Below, piece by piece: positions 7,325-15,682 of a DNA stretch of 64,000 nt (the stretch's first letter is position 1; every line of letters begins with the position of its first letter). Location of the stretch: NCBI RefSeq assembly GCF_900129295.1, contig NZ_FQUU01000006.1:1-64000 (forward strand), written 5' to 3'. The notes below the pieces were generated by a model, which saw only the letters and a list, made by a program, of their open reading frames with translations, was not told the origin of the DNA and ran no database searches. The DNA is from Flavisolibacter ginsengisoli DSM 18119. Its GTDB lineage: Bacteria; Bacteroidota; Bacteroidia; Chitinophagales; Chitinophagaceae. A program made the translations under genes and the position numbers.

Positions 7325-7648
7325 ATGGCCTTCATAGAAATTACTACATTAAATTCTCGGGAAGTTATTAAAGGGTATACAGGAAGGGCCGTACATACAG
7401 GCACAACCACCCTGATGTATTGGACAGTAGAAGCCGGTGCCGCCATGCCAATTCATAACCATATACATGAACAGGTAGCGCACGTTTTAAAGGGGAAATT
7501 TGAATTGATCGTAGAAGGAGAAATCAAAATATTAATACCAGGAATAATAGCAGTAATTCCACCCAACATCCCTCATGGAGGTCGTGCCCTGACAGATTGT
7601 GAATTACTTGATGTATTTACGCCTGAAAGAGAAGATTATAAATTTTGA
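7325..7648 (+). CDS. Cupin-domain protein
   Basis: A 107-residue single-domain cupin. The first cupin motif is visible as MPIHNHIHEQVAHVLKGKFEL (G..H.H...E.......G with His at about 46, 48 and Glu 51) and the second as IPPNIPHGGRALTDCELLDVF (P..PH). These His/Glu residues would hold one metal ion. No accompanying enzyme is fused, so it could be a small oxygenase, isomerase or sensor. Its last 13 bases overlap the end of the convergent sulfoxide reductase gene. Confidence 0.8.
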   Translation: MAFIEITTLNSREVIKGYTGRAVHTGTTTLMYWTVEAGAAMPIHNHIHEQVAHVLKGKFELIVEGEIKILIPGIIAVIPPNIPHGGRALTDCELLDVFTPEREDYKF

Positions 7649-8118
7649 AAACTGACAAGCTGAACAATCTGTTCCAGGTATATTTTGTCCGTGTTATCGA
7701 AATGCTCAAGCTCAGCACTATCAGCATCCAGGATAGCTATCACTTCATTATTATATATGATGGGCACTACAATTTCCGACCTGGATAAACTGCTGCAGGC
7801 AATATGCCCTGGAAATTTTTCAACATCCGGAACAATAAGTGTTTCCGCTTTTTCCCAGGAGGCTCCACAAACTCCCCGCCCTTTTTTAATACGTGTACAG
7901 GCAACCGGTCCCTGGAATGGGCCTAGAACCAGTTCATTATCTTTCACCAGGTAGAAGCCCACCCACAACCATCCAAATTGTTCTTTTAAAGCTGCAGCTA
8001 CATTTCCAAGATTAGCTACCAGGTCCGTCTCACCTTCTAACAAACCCTTGATCTGGGGTACCAGGGCTTCATATTGTTCCTCTTTTGTACCGATGATTAT
8101 TGATAAGTCTTCAGCCAT
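7636..8118 (-). CDS. Free methionine-(R)-sulfoxide reductase, GAF domain (fRMsr)
   Basis: This 160-residue stand-alone GAF protein has the sequence pattern of fRMsr, which reduces free methionine-R-sulfoxide in the cytosol. The GW.WVGFY segment near residue 49 and GPFQGPVACTRI, GRGVCGASW and HIACSSLSRSEIVVP provide the three conserved Cys at 74, 84 and 108, equivalent to the catalytic and resolving Cys of the E. coli enzyme. Full length for the family. Convergent 13-bp overlap with the cupin gene suggests the two mRNAs could pair at their 3' ends. Confidence 0.92.
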   Translation of the reverse strand: MAEDLSIIIGTKEEQYEALVPQIKGLLEGETDLVANLGNVAAALKEQFGWLWVGFYLVKDNELVLGPFQGPVACTRIKKGRGVCGASWEKAETLIVPDVEKFPGHIACSSLSRSEIVVPIIYNNEVIAILDADSAELEHFDNTDKIYLEQIVQLVSFQNL

Positions 8119-8178
8119 AACCTGTAAAGATAAACCATGGAATTATGGTAACAAAAGTTCACCGGATTGGTTGGATAT

Positions 8179-8205
8179 AAAAAAAGCTGCCCATAACAAG
8201 CAGCT
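8179..8205 (-). terminator. Terminator of the small secreted Met/Gln-rich protein gene
   Basis: On the minus strand AGCTGC, a 9-nt loop, GCAGCT is followed by seven T (8179-8185). It lies 27 nt past the stop of the gene at 8232-8636. Confidence 0.7.
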
Positions 8206-8231
8206 ATAATTTTTGAATATATGTGTATTAA

Positions 8232-8636
8232 TTAATTACCGCCATTTCCGGAATTCTGTCGCCGTTGCATTTGTTCCTTCCTCATTTCTTCAAAAAAAGT
8301 ATTGACATCCTTTACCTGGTCGTCTGTAAGTGGAATAGCTTTTAAGGATGCATTTTGAGCTTCCAGTAATTCCGTATTCTTTTTAGTTCTTTCTTCATCT
8401 GTTAAGGTTTGATCCATCCTGATATCCCTTCTTTTGCGCTGGTTACTAAAATTGATCTCGATAACCTTATCTGCCTGTGCATCGGTAAGCTTTGTTTTTT
8501 CAATAAGGGAAGGTTTTATTCTTTCCTTCATTCTTTGCATCATAGCGGCAGGGTCCCTGTCACCATTCTGTTGCGCATCAACCTTTGTTGAATATACCAT
8601 GGTAAACAGCACCACCAGGAAAAACAGTTTTTTCAT
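8232..8636 (-). CDS. Small exported helical protein (Spy/CpxP-like composition)
   Basis: 134 residues: a signal peptide (MKKLFFLVVLFTMVYSTKVDA, cut before QQNG) and a charged helical mature part with repeated TD.Q motifs (LTDAQADKVIEIN, then LTDEERTKKN, then LTDDQVKDVNTFFEEMRKEQ). The L-T-D-x-Q spacing recalls the LTxxQ motif of CpxP/Spy periplasmic chaperones and related Bacteroidota proteins, but overall similarity cannot be confirmed by eye. The tail is Gln/Asn/Gly-rich. Single gene with its own terminator. Confidence 0.65.
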   Translation of the reverse strand: MKKLFFLVVLFTMVYSTKVDAQQNGDRDPAAMMQRMKERIKPSLIEKTKLTDAQADKVIEINFSNQRKRRDIRMDQTLTDEERTKKNTELLEAQNASLKAIPLTDDQVKDVNTFFEEMRKEQMQRRQNSGNGGN

Positions 8637-8716
8637 TTGTTTGTTTTTAGACCAGTAAGGTATTTATTTCTGATGTTAAGCAAGGTTAAAAGCTAATCAA
8701 AACCTGACCACCAGTC

Positions 8717-9838
8717 CTATTTTAACTCAAAAAGCAGGAACTGTGTTTTGTCAACTAATGAAAAATTATCATCAGCTACAAACAAAAGAGTTGCATGACC
8801 ATTTGGAAGTACAGGGCCCCAGGTTACACCTTCAATATTATACACCGGGATTGGTAATTCCTCCATATTTAAAACTAATTTCTTTGCTACAGGCCTTACA
8901 TTTTTTGCTGTCAACAGGGATGTAATGGAAGATACATCCGATGCATGTTGAAGGTCTGCCAGGTAAAGCTTGATGACACAACCTGCACGGCCTGTTGAGA
9001 AGGAGCGCTCAATAGTCAGTAACTTATTTTCAGCCATCCAGAATATCTCTGAAACACCATTTATTTTAAAGGCACCTGCAGGTTGTGCAGGATATGCCAC
9101 GGGATCTGTCTTATAAGCATATTGAGCTAAAGGTTTACGCGTTTTTACATCAAACTTTATGATGCGTGTCCATGCGAAGGTATCGGCAGTGGCTGCCTGT
9201 ACTCCATCTTCAAAAAGAGGCTCCTCCACATTTACATATAAGGAACGGTATTTTTTGTCAAAACTTATTCCTTCAAACGAACCATTGTTTCTTGGACCTT
9301 TTTCCAGTTGGCTCATATGTAAGTTGGCCGGCAAAAGAAAACTATCCATCCATTTCCCATCCAGGCTACTGATGAACACCGAAGGATCGCGTAAAGTCCA
9401 TTCATTATTTTTCCTTGTCCTTTCTCCCTCACTACTCCAAACAATTTGATCGGCTGGCTGAAAATACCGTATTGCCTCAGGATCAATAGTGGCAGGTAAA
9501 TAAGGAGTTTGGTGTTGATTCAATAACGTAGTTACTGAGAGGAATTGCACTGTATCAATGCCTTTATCACCAAGCTGGATCTTTGCCTTGTATACCCGGG
9601 CAGGATCAATCTTGGAACCATCATCCGAGATAATGTAATACACATCTTTTTTAGCATCGTAGTCTATACCCGATAAACCTCCCACGGTAGTTCCATTGTA
9701 TTGTGCTTTCAGGGGTATGGTGTATTGTCCCAGGTACTGCAATTGGGTGTTATTATCTATGCTAAACCTGCGTTGTGTAGCACAACCAAATAAAAAGAAC
9801 AACAGGAAAGCACTATATCCATATTTCATAACTGTCAT
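8717..9838 (-). CDS. Esterase-like/phytase-like lipoprotein (phytase-esterase-like domain)
   Basis: About 373 residues. A lipoprotein signal (YGYSAFLLFFLFGC) has its Cys in a lipobox, so the protein should be anchored in the envelope. The mature part has the signature of the bacterial esterase-like activity of phytase family: GGLSGIDYDAKKDVYYIISDDG near residue 55, IDPEAIRY, SSEGER and NGSFEGISFDKKYRSLYVNVEEPL, expected blades of a beta-propeller. Start: the first ATG is at 9838, and a second ATG at 9829 is equally good; the TTG before them is unlikely. The exact substrate is unknown; family members are tied to phosphoester or phytate hydrolysis mainly by fold. Confidence 0.8.
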   Translation of the reverse strand: MTVMKYGYSAFLLFFLFGCATQRRFSIDNNTQLQYLGQYTIPLKAQYNGTTVGGLSGIDYDAKKDVYYIISDDGSKIDPARVYKAKIQLGDKGIDTVQFLSVTTLLNQHQTPYLPATIDPEAIRYFQPADQIVWSSEGERTRKNNEWTLRDPSVFISSLDGKWMDSFLLPANLHMSQLEKGPRNNGSFEGISFDKKYRSLYVNVEEPLFEDGVQAATADTFAWTRIIKFDVKTRKPLAQYAYKTDPVAYPAQPAGAFKINGVSEIFWMAENKLLTIERSFSTGRAGCVIKLYLADLQHASDVSSITSLLTAKNVRPVAKKLVLNMEELPIPVYNIEGVTWGPVLPNGHATLLFVADDNFSLVDKTQFLLFELK

Positions 9839-9959
9839 TTCAAAGGGCAAAATTGCTGTATCTTTTGTTGATTGGGCAAACGAATTTTAATTCATAGAAA
9901 AATCTGTTATTCCTCTGCCCGCGGGTATAATATTGTAGTGTAATAGATGTATAAACTGA

Positions 9960-10868
9960 ATGAAAAAAATCCTGTTCTATTTAAAGGAATATATTACCGG
10001 GCTTGATAAAATGATGCTGGTCTTTTGCAGTTTGCTTGCTGCTGCAGGCATTTTCCTGAATTACCATTTTGAATTGTACAGGAAGATCCATGGATCTCCA
10101 GTTCAAATACAGTATGCATGCTGGTTGCTGGTATTTTTAATAGCATTTGCTTTTCCTTATATAATCTATTCCTTAGCAACAGGAAAACCTTTATTTTCCA
10201 ACACCAGTTTTATTGCTTTACTAATAGTAGCCCCGGCCTTATTTGCCTGGAAAATGGTGTATACTATAAATGTTCATTTCACCAACTCAATTCGATGGAA
10301 TGAATACATCAACCATGTAATTTATTGGCCTTTGTTACTGTTTGTCATTTCCCTGGTGTTGTTCATTACATGGAAAATATATGCACCTGAACAGCCATTT
10401 TATGGAACAGATGCTCCAGGCTTTAAGGTTGCTCCTTATATCGGCATATTATTTATCATGGTGCCATTGATAGCGGCAGCTTCCACACAGCCTGATTTTT
10501 TGGATGTCTATCCCAAACTTAAAAACCTCCATTCCTGGCCTTCAGAGAAGGGAAAATGGTTGTATCAATTAATATATGAACTTTCCTATGGGTCTGATTT
10601 TATAACCATTGAATTATTCTTTCGTGGCTTTTTAATCCTGGGTTTTATAAAGTATGCCGGTAAGGATTCTATCCTGCCCATGGCTGTTTTTTATTGCGCC
10701 ATTCATTTTGGCAAACCTATGGCCGAATGTATCAGCTCTTTTTTTGGAGGCATCATACTTGGAGTAATAACTTATAATACAAGGACTATTTGGGGAGGAG
10801 TCATTGTTCACCTGGGCATTGCCTGGTTGATGGAAATTGGCGGATGGCTGGGGAATATATACTATTGA
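9960..10868 (+). CDS. CPBP-type intramembrane protease-like protein
   Basis: A 302-residue integral membrane protein with about eight hydrophobic segments. The C-terminal third carries CPBP (CAAX protease and bacteriocin-processing) motifs: IELFFRGFLILGF near residue 217, FYCAIHFGKP near 245 and the closing GGVIVHLGIAWL. Motif 1 is normally EExxxR; here the first Glu is Ile while the second Glu and the Arg remain, so catalysis is uncertain. The stop codon lies only 6 nt from the 3' end of rnpB, which is transcribed towards it. Substrate unknown. Confidence 0.72.
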   Translation: MKKILFYLKEYITGLDKMMLVFCSLLAAAGIFLNYHFELYRKIHGSPVQIQYACWLLVFLIAFAFPYIIYSLATGKPLFSNTSFIALLIVAPALFAWKMVYTINVHFTNSIRWNEYINHVIYWPLLLFVISLVLFITWKIYAPEQPFYGTDAPGFKVAPYIGILFIMVPLIAAASTQPDFLDVYPKLKNLHSWPSEKGKWLYQLIYELSYGSDFITIELFFRGFLILGFIKYAGKDSILPMAVFYCAIHFGKPMAECISSFFGGIILGVITYNTRTIWGGVIVHLGIAWLMEIGGWLGNIYY

Positions 10869-10874
10869 AAAAAT

Positions 10875-11276
10875 ACTGCAAGCCTGTAAGCCGGTTTCTG
10901 TACTTTAATGCGAACATCAAAGCTGCTATCATTTATCTGCTTCCTGTATTGCTACAGGAATGTATCTGCCTACCCACCCAACATCGGGCGAGCAGCCCTC
11001 AGGCGTTGGTATACATGGCATTTCAGCACGCAAGGTTTACCCCCTCTTATTATTACTAATAACAGTTGTGGGCTTTTACCCCACATTTTCACCCTTACCA
11101 GTTTGATGAAAACATCTAACTGGCGGTTATTTTCTGTGGCACTGTCTCGTCCCGGAAACCCGGGAGCCGGCTGTTAACCGGTACGTTGCTCTGCGCTGTC
11201 CGGACTTTCCTACCCTAACAACCCTAATTCACCGTAAGGTGAAAAGAGTATCAGGATCGATAGCATAGCTTGCAGT
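10875..11276 (-). ncRNA. rnpB: RNase P RNA (class A)
   Basis: On the minus strand the P4-region sequence GGAAAGTCCGGACAGCGCAG is followed by AGAGCAACGTACCGG, and later GACGAGACAGTGCCACAGAA and GGTAAGGGTGAAAA. The 3' end carries ACCGGCTTACAGGCTTGCAG. The P1 helix pairs ACTGCAAGC (5' end, 11268-11276) with GCTTGCAGT (3' end, 10875-10883), which fixes both ends to within a few bases. Length about 402 nt, normal for type A. ORFs predicted through this stretch are spurious. It cleaves the 5' leader from pre-tRNAs. Confidence 0.96.
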
Positions 11277-11280
11277 AGAA

Positions 11281-11310
11281 CAAAGGTACACTGAAATAAT
11301 GATCATCAAA
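11281..11310 (-). promoter_or_regulatory. Promoter of rnpB
   Basis: On the minus strand TTTG (11307-11310), an 18-nt spacer and TACCTTTG (11281-11288) stand 4 nt before the mapped 5' end of the RNA. This is the clearest Bacteroidota housekeeping promoter in the window. Confidence 0.85.
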
Positions 11311-11334
11311 TTTAGACACTGCCGGCAGCAAATA

Positions 11335-12345
11335 TCATTTGAAAAAGATCTCAGTAGCGCCATAACCAAAAGAAGGATGGTATTGGTTCACAAAGGATTT
11401 CACTTCTTTTTTTAAACGGAGGATATCATGTATCTCGTCTCTAAGCTTTCCACTACCTACACCGTGAATGATGATCAATTGAGACTGATGGTGAGCTAAT
11501 GCCAGCTCATACCATTTTTCAAACTCCTTTAGCTGTAAATGTAATATTTCACCATTCGATAAGTGCTTCCAGTTATCAGACAACTTTTCAATGTGCAGGT
11601 CTACAACAGTGCGGGCAGGCTGAAGGTGTTTTCGAATGTCTTTTAGACTATATACTTTAACGCCCTTGGGTGAAGCATCAAGGTCTATGGTTTCATCCTT
11701 AGGTTTATCGGGGAATGTATCAAATAATTTATAGGCAAATGTAGCTTCACCTTTTTGCTTTAGTAATTCTATCCTGTCAAACAATTGCTTTGGCTTAAGC
11801 TTCAGGCTAGATTCATAATAATCAGCCTTATGTTTTTCGGGGTTCAGTAAAGAGAATTCAAAGGTAAAGTTGGGACTGTCATTCATATCCTCAAATGGAA
11901 TATCATGCAGGTAAAAATCACCAAATGAATTAACCTCATTCCTTATCTCAAATTCTGACCTGCCAAAGAACTGCAGGTAGTAATTAAAATTGTATGCTTT
12001 TTCGGTTCTGTTAACCAGGTGCACTTTCAACTCCACCACCACGTCATCTCCAAATTCATCTGTTTCAAATTTGGGAAGAAAAGAAAGCCAGACGCCATCA
12101 GCCACTCTTGTAACAGGCGCTTTTTCCTTCCTGACATCCTCTACATACTTTTTTTCCTTCTTTGGTGGAAATAATTTCTTCTCTGTAAATCTTTTGAAAT
12201 AAGGAAAATCAATCTGGTCCATATAGGCAGGGAACTTTACACCCCTGACCTCTATCATAACCATTTTGTCATTTATAATATCAATGATCTCACCTTCCTC
12301 ATTGGAATGCAACACTACAATCTTATCGCCTAACTGGTACTTCAT
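11335..12345 (-). CDS. DUF2027 and Smr domain protein
   Basis: 336 residues. The N-terminus MKYQLGDKIVVLHSNEEGEIIDI is a small beta-barrel-like segment found in DUF2027 proteins, followed by a basic linker (KKLFPPKKEKKYVE) and a central beta-rich DUF2027 domain (about 80-220). The C-terminal 80 residues form a Smr domain: VVDLHIEKL (the LDxH-type motif near 245) and LIIIHGVGSGKLRDEIHDIL with HGxGxGxLR. Smr domains nick or bind nucleic acids in MutS2 and related proteins. This domain combination is specific to Bacteroidota and its cellular role is not settled. The start is ATG, 58 nt upstream of the rnpB promoter on the same strand. Confidence 0.88.
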   Translation of the reverse strand: MKYQLGDKIVVLHSNEEGEIIDIINDKMVMIEVRGVKFPAYMDQIDFPYFKRFTEKKLFPPKKEKKYVEDVRKEKAPVTRVADGVWLSFLPKFETDEFGDDVVVELKVHLVNRTEKAYNFNYYLQFFGRSEFEIRNEVNSFGDFYLHDIPFEDMNDSPNFTFEFSLLNPEKHKADYYESSLKLKPKQLFDRIELLKQKGEATFAYKLFDTFPDKPKDETIDLDASPKGVKVYSLKDIRKHLQPARTVVDLHIEKLSDNWKHLSNGEILHLQLKEFEKWYELALAHHQSQLIIIHGVGSGKLRDEIHDILRLKKEVKSFVNQYHPSFGYGATEIFFK

Positions 12346-12481
12346 GTTCTTAAAAACGCTTATTAGCTGTTAAATGCATGGAAAAACAACGTGTAAAGGT
12401 ACGTTTGAAACAAGAAACAGCGGGCCAACCAATGATGTACGCCTTTAGAATTAACAAGGTTGAAAACAATAACCGCAAGGA

Positions 12482-14170
12482 CTATCCAAGAGGTGTTCCC
12501 GCACCAGCTAATGTTTCCTTTGCCAGCCGGCTGTTTTTAAATCCATAGGTAAAGTATACCACCAGTCCAATGGCAAGCCATATAAGGAAGCGGTACCAGT
12601 TGGTATGACTTTCCTGGGCCATCAGGTAGAAGCAACTGGTAAACCCCAAGACCGGGATCAGGGAGAAATCCTTAACAAAAGATAGTACTGCGATGATTGC
12701 TGCAACCACCCAAAAAATGCCCATAGGGAATCCTTCTTTTGTAAGCACATTTTGAAAGTGTTCAGGGTTATACTTAATCACCAGGATCACAGAAGCAATA
12801 AACAAAGCAGGAATAATGTACTTACCGCTTACGTGTGGCACCCTGAATTTAGATTCAGCCCTGTTCTTTTGCTTTTGCAAAACAATCACACCCGCACATA
12901 CCAGCACAAAGGCAAACAGGGTTCCTATGCTTGTCAGGGCAAGCAATACCTCGATATTGAGAAAAAGCGCCGGAATACCGACTACCAGGCCCGTAAGGAT
13001 GGTAGAAAAAGATGGCGTTTGGTATTTTGGGTGGATACGTGAAAATATCTTTGGCAATAATCCATCCCTACTCATGCTCATCCAGATTCGTGGCTGGCCT
13101 AACTGGAAAACCAAAAGCACACTGGCAGTAGCAATGATGGCACTGACAGCTACAATACCCGAAACCCAGTACAAACCACGCTGATCGAATACTTCAGCTA
13201 ATGGATCACCCACATTCAATTTAGTATAGGGGATCATGCCTGTTAGTACCAATGCCAACAACACATAAAGCACTGTGCAGATAATCAGGGAATAGATCAT
13301 TCCTTTAGGCAGATCTCTTTGCGGATCCTTGCATTCTTCTGCAGTGGTAGAAATAGCATCAAACCCTATATATGCAAAGAATACAGCAGATACGCCTTTA
13401 AGGATGCCACTGATACCATTAGGTGTAAAAGGCGACCAGTTTTTGGGGTTGACATAATAAGCTCCCAGGACGATCACTAAAAAAACCACTGCCAGTTTAA
13501 TGATCACCATGATATTACTCAATGACCTGGACTCTTTTATGCCTATAAAAACTACATAGGTAATCAACGCTACTATAAGGAAGGCAGGAACATCCATTAA
13601 TATTCTGAGACCGAAAATCTGGGGAGCATTCGTCCAGGCACGAACTGCAGCTTCTGTACCCTCTGCAAACCCTCTCTGGGCAGTTACATAATCCATGGTG
13701 AGCCAATCAGGTATATGCATGCCAGCTTTATCTAAAAGGCCGGTAAAATATTCACTCCAGGAAATAGCCACCACCACATTACCAATGGCGTATTCCATTA
13801 ACAGGTCCCAGCCAATGATCCATGCAAATATCTCCCCAAAGGCAACATAGGAATAGGTATAGGCACTTCCTGATACAGGCACTGTGGAAGCAAATTCCGC
13901 ATAGCAAAGGGCTGCAAAGCCACAGGCGATAGCGGTGAACATATAAAGGAAAATGACACCAGGGCCACCATTATAGCTGGCATTGCCGATACTGCTGAAA
14001 ATACCTGCTCCGATAACAGCGGCAATACCCATAAAGGTGAGGTCCCGAACCCCCAGCACCTTTTTTAACCCCGAACTATGCCCTTCACTATCATGTAAAC
14101 CCTCTTCTGCTTCTCTTAAAATGGTAGGTATAGATTTCTTCCTAAGCAATTGATTTGTCATCCAATACAT
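12482..14170 (-). CDS. APC-family amino acid permease
   Basis: 562 residues with about 13-14 membrane spans. GIAAVIGAGIFSSIGNASYNGG near residue 52 is the substrate-binding first helix of the APC superfamily (consensus GxGIF). FFAYIGFDAISTTAEECKDPQRDLPKG near 270 is the classical TM6-loop motif of the cationic amino acid transporter (YfnA/CAT) group. A proton-coupled or facilitated amino acid uptake role is likely; substrate not predictable. ATG at 14170, with another ATG four codons on at 14161. Confidence 0.9.
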   Translation of the reverse strand: MYWMTNQLLRKKSIPTILREAEEGLHDSEGHSSGLKKVLGVRDLTFMGIAAVIGAGIFSSIGNASYNGGPGVIFLYMFTAIACGFAALCYAEFASTVPVSGSAYTYSYVAFGEIFAWIIGWDLLMEYAIGNVVVAISWSEYFTGLLDKAGMHIPDWLTMDYVTAQRGFAEGTEAAVRAWTNAPQIFGLRILMDVPAFLIVALITYVVFIGIKESRSLSNIMVIIKLAVVFLVIVLGAYYVNPKNWSPFTPNGISGILKGVSAVFFAYIGFDAISTTAEECKDPQRDLPKGMIYSLIICTVLYVLLALVLTGMIPYTKLNVGDPLAEVFDQRGLYWVSGIVAVSAIIATASVLLVFQLGQPRIWMSMSRDGLLPKIFSRIHPKYQTPSFSTILTGLVVGIPALFLNIEVLLALTSIGTLFAFVLVCAGVIVLQKQKNRAESKFRVPHVSGKYIIPALFIASVILVIKYNPEHFQNVLTKEGFPMGIFWVVAAIIAVLSFVKDFSLIPVLGFTSCFYLMAQESHTNWYRFLIWLAIGLVVYFTYGFKNSRLAKETLAGAGTPLG

Positions 14171-14338
14171 TATTTGAAGGGCTCAAAATATCGAAAAATT
14201 GTTACCGCTCATCAGCGAAAGGAAGGTTTTTGCCAATAATGGCAATAAAAAGATGACTAAAATCAGTTTTACGGTTTATAAAGGTCAATTAATAAAGGAT
14301 AGGCATGTCCCAAATTTGCCTAACAAAAATTGAACGAT

Positions 14339-14713
14339 ATGTCAACAACAACAATGGATCACTCTTTTAGCACAGCGTATACAGAACAAGCCACTCAAAC
14401 AGGCATTTTTTCTAAATTCATGACCTGGTGTAAAGGCCAGGATGAAAACCGCTTTATGTGGATCGGGATAGTTCTTGCCGGTCATGGGTGCATATTAACC
14501 CCTTTAACGGTAATGGCTGTGTTGATGGCCGGCACTAATATGTTCTTATTTATGCTCTGTATTGTATCTATGGGAATGGCTTTAGTAACCAACCTGGCAG
14601 CCATGCCTACAAAGATCACCATTCCTGTATTTGTATTAAGTGTACTTATAGATATAGCTGTTATTATTTCCTGCTTTGCAATAGGGCTTGACATTGCCAA
14701 AACTTACATTTAA
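14339..14713 (+). CDS. Small four-helix membrane protein of unknown function
   Basis: 124 residues from ATG 14339 (an in-frame TTG nine bases earlier is less likely). A soluble Thr/Ser-rich N-terminus of about 30 residues is followed by hydrophobic stretches at about 43-62, 64-80, 82-100 and 101-120 (FMWIGIVLAGHGCILTPLTV; FLFMLCIVSMGMALVTNLAA; IPVFVLSVLIDIAVIISCFA). No recognised motif. Its stop lies 3 nt from the stop of the convergent polyprenyl synthase gene, so the two share a transcript end region with no separate terminator. Confidence 0.65.
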   Translation: MSTTTMDHSFSTAYTEQATQTGIFSKFMTWCKGQDENRFMWIGIVLAGHGCILTPLTVMAVLMAGTNMFLFMLCIVSMGMALVTNLAAMPTKITIPVFVLSVLIDIAVIISCFAIGLDIAKTYI

Positions 14714-14716
14714 ACC

Positions 14717-15682
14717 CTAGTGCTGCCGTTGCGTTAAATAAAGAGCCAGTTCTTTCAATGGCTCTTTTCTTTTTGTAAGTACTGCAATGTCTTCCAGGTG
14801 GTCAAAGGCCTGTTCCATATATTTTTCTTTTAATGCCCTGGCCCATTCATCTACGCCACAGGCCTTAAAAATGTTTAATACCTGGCTCACTTTGTCTTCA
14901 CTATTGTTATTCAACAAAGCATGTAACTCTTCTTTCTGTGCAGGTGTAGCAGTTTCAAAGGCATGGATCAATAAGAATGTTTTTTTATTTGCCTTGATAT
15001 CACCGCCTACCTGCTTACCAAACTTTTCGGGGTCACCGAATGCATCCAGGTAATCGTCCTGCACCTGGAAAGCCAATCCAAGCTTTCGGCCAAATTCATA
15101 TATCAGGTTTTGATTTCTTTCAAGAGCCCCTCCAAGGATGGTACCCATTTTCAAACTGGCAGCCAGCAATACTGACGTCTTCAGGTTGATCATATTCAGG
15201 TACTCATCATAACCTACATTATCACGCTTTTCAAAGTCCATGTCTAACTGCTGTCCTTCACATACTTCACGTGCAGTTTTATTAAAAAGAGAAATAATAA
15301 GTGAGCTATGATTAGGTGAGATCCTGTTCAGGTATTCATAGGCTGCTACCAGCATCACATCACCGGCGAGCAGTGCTGTACTTTCCCCAAACTTCTGATG
15401 CACTGTTTCGTTCCCCCTTCGCAAAGGAGCTTTATCCATTATATCGTCATGAATAAGGGTGAAGTTGTGAAACAGCTCGATCGCGGTTGCAGCATGCATA
15501 GCATCCTGAGAAATATCACCAAAAAGTTCATTACCCATCAGGCAAAGAACAGGTCGCACTCTTTTGCCACCCAACTTCAGGAAGTAGCGGTTGGGTTCAT
15601 ATAAAGATGCAGGTTCCTTAGGGAAGTGATCGGTATTAAATCTTTCTATAAAAAGGCGTGAAAGTTCTTCAAACGTGTGCAT
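14717..15682 (-). CDS. Polyprenyl (geranylgeranyl-type) diphosphate synthase
   Basis: This 321-residue trans-isoprenyl diphosphate synthase carries both aspartate-rich motifs: LIHDDIMDKAPLRRG (first, about residue 85, with its trailing RR) and FQVQDDYLDAFGDPEKFGK (second, about 210). GGKRVRP near residue 36 is the usual substrate-binding Lys/Arg site. It condenses IPP with an allylic diphosphate to give a polyprenyl chain for quinones or carotenoids. A Phe five residues before the first motif hints at a C20 product, but this is an inference. Last gene of the DUF3822 to rnr operon; its ATG overlaps the rnr stop by one base (TAATG). Confidence 0.9.
   Translation of the reverse strand: MHTFEELSRLFIERFNTDHFPKEPASLYEPNRYFLKLGGKRVRPVLCLMGNELFGDISQDAMHAATAIELFHNFTLIHDDIMDKAPLRRGNETVHQKFGESTALLAGDVMLVAAYEYLNRISPNHSSLIISLFNKTAREVCEGQQLDMDFEKRDNVGYDEYLNMINLKTSVLLAASLKMGTILGGALERNQNLIYEFGRKLGLAFQVQDDYLDAFGDPEKFGKQVGGDIKANKKTFLLIHAFETATPAQKEELHALLNNNSEDKVSQVLNIFKACGVDEWARALKEKYMEQAFDHLEDIAVLTKRKEPLKELALYLTQRQH

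Noticed and set aside
10790-11177. Two overlapping plus-strand ORFs of 89 codons
   Set aside because: They run antisense through rnpB, which is recognised by its conserved core and P1 pairing.
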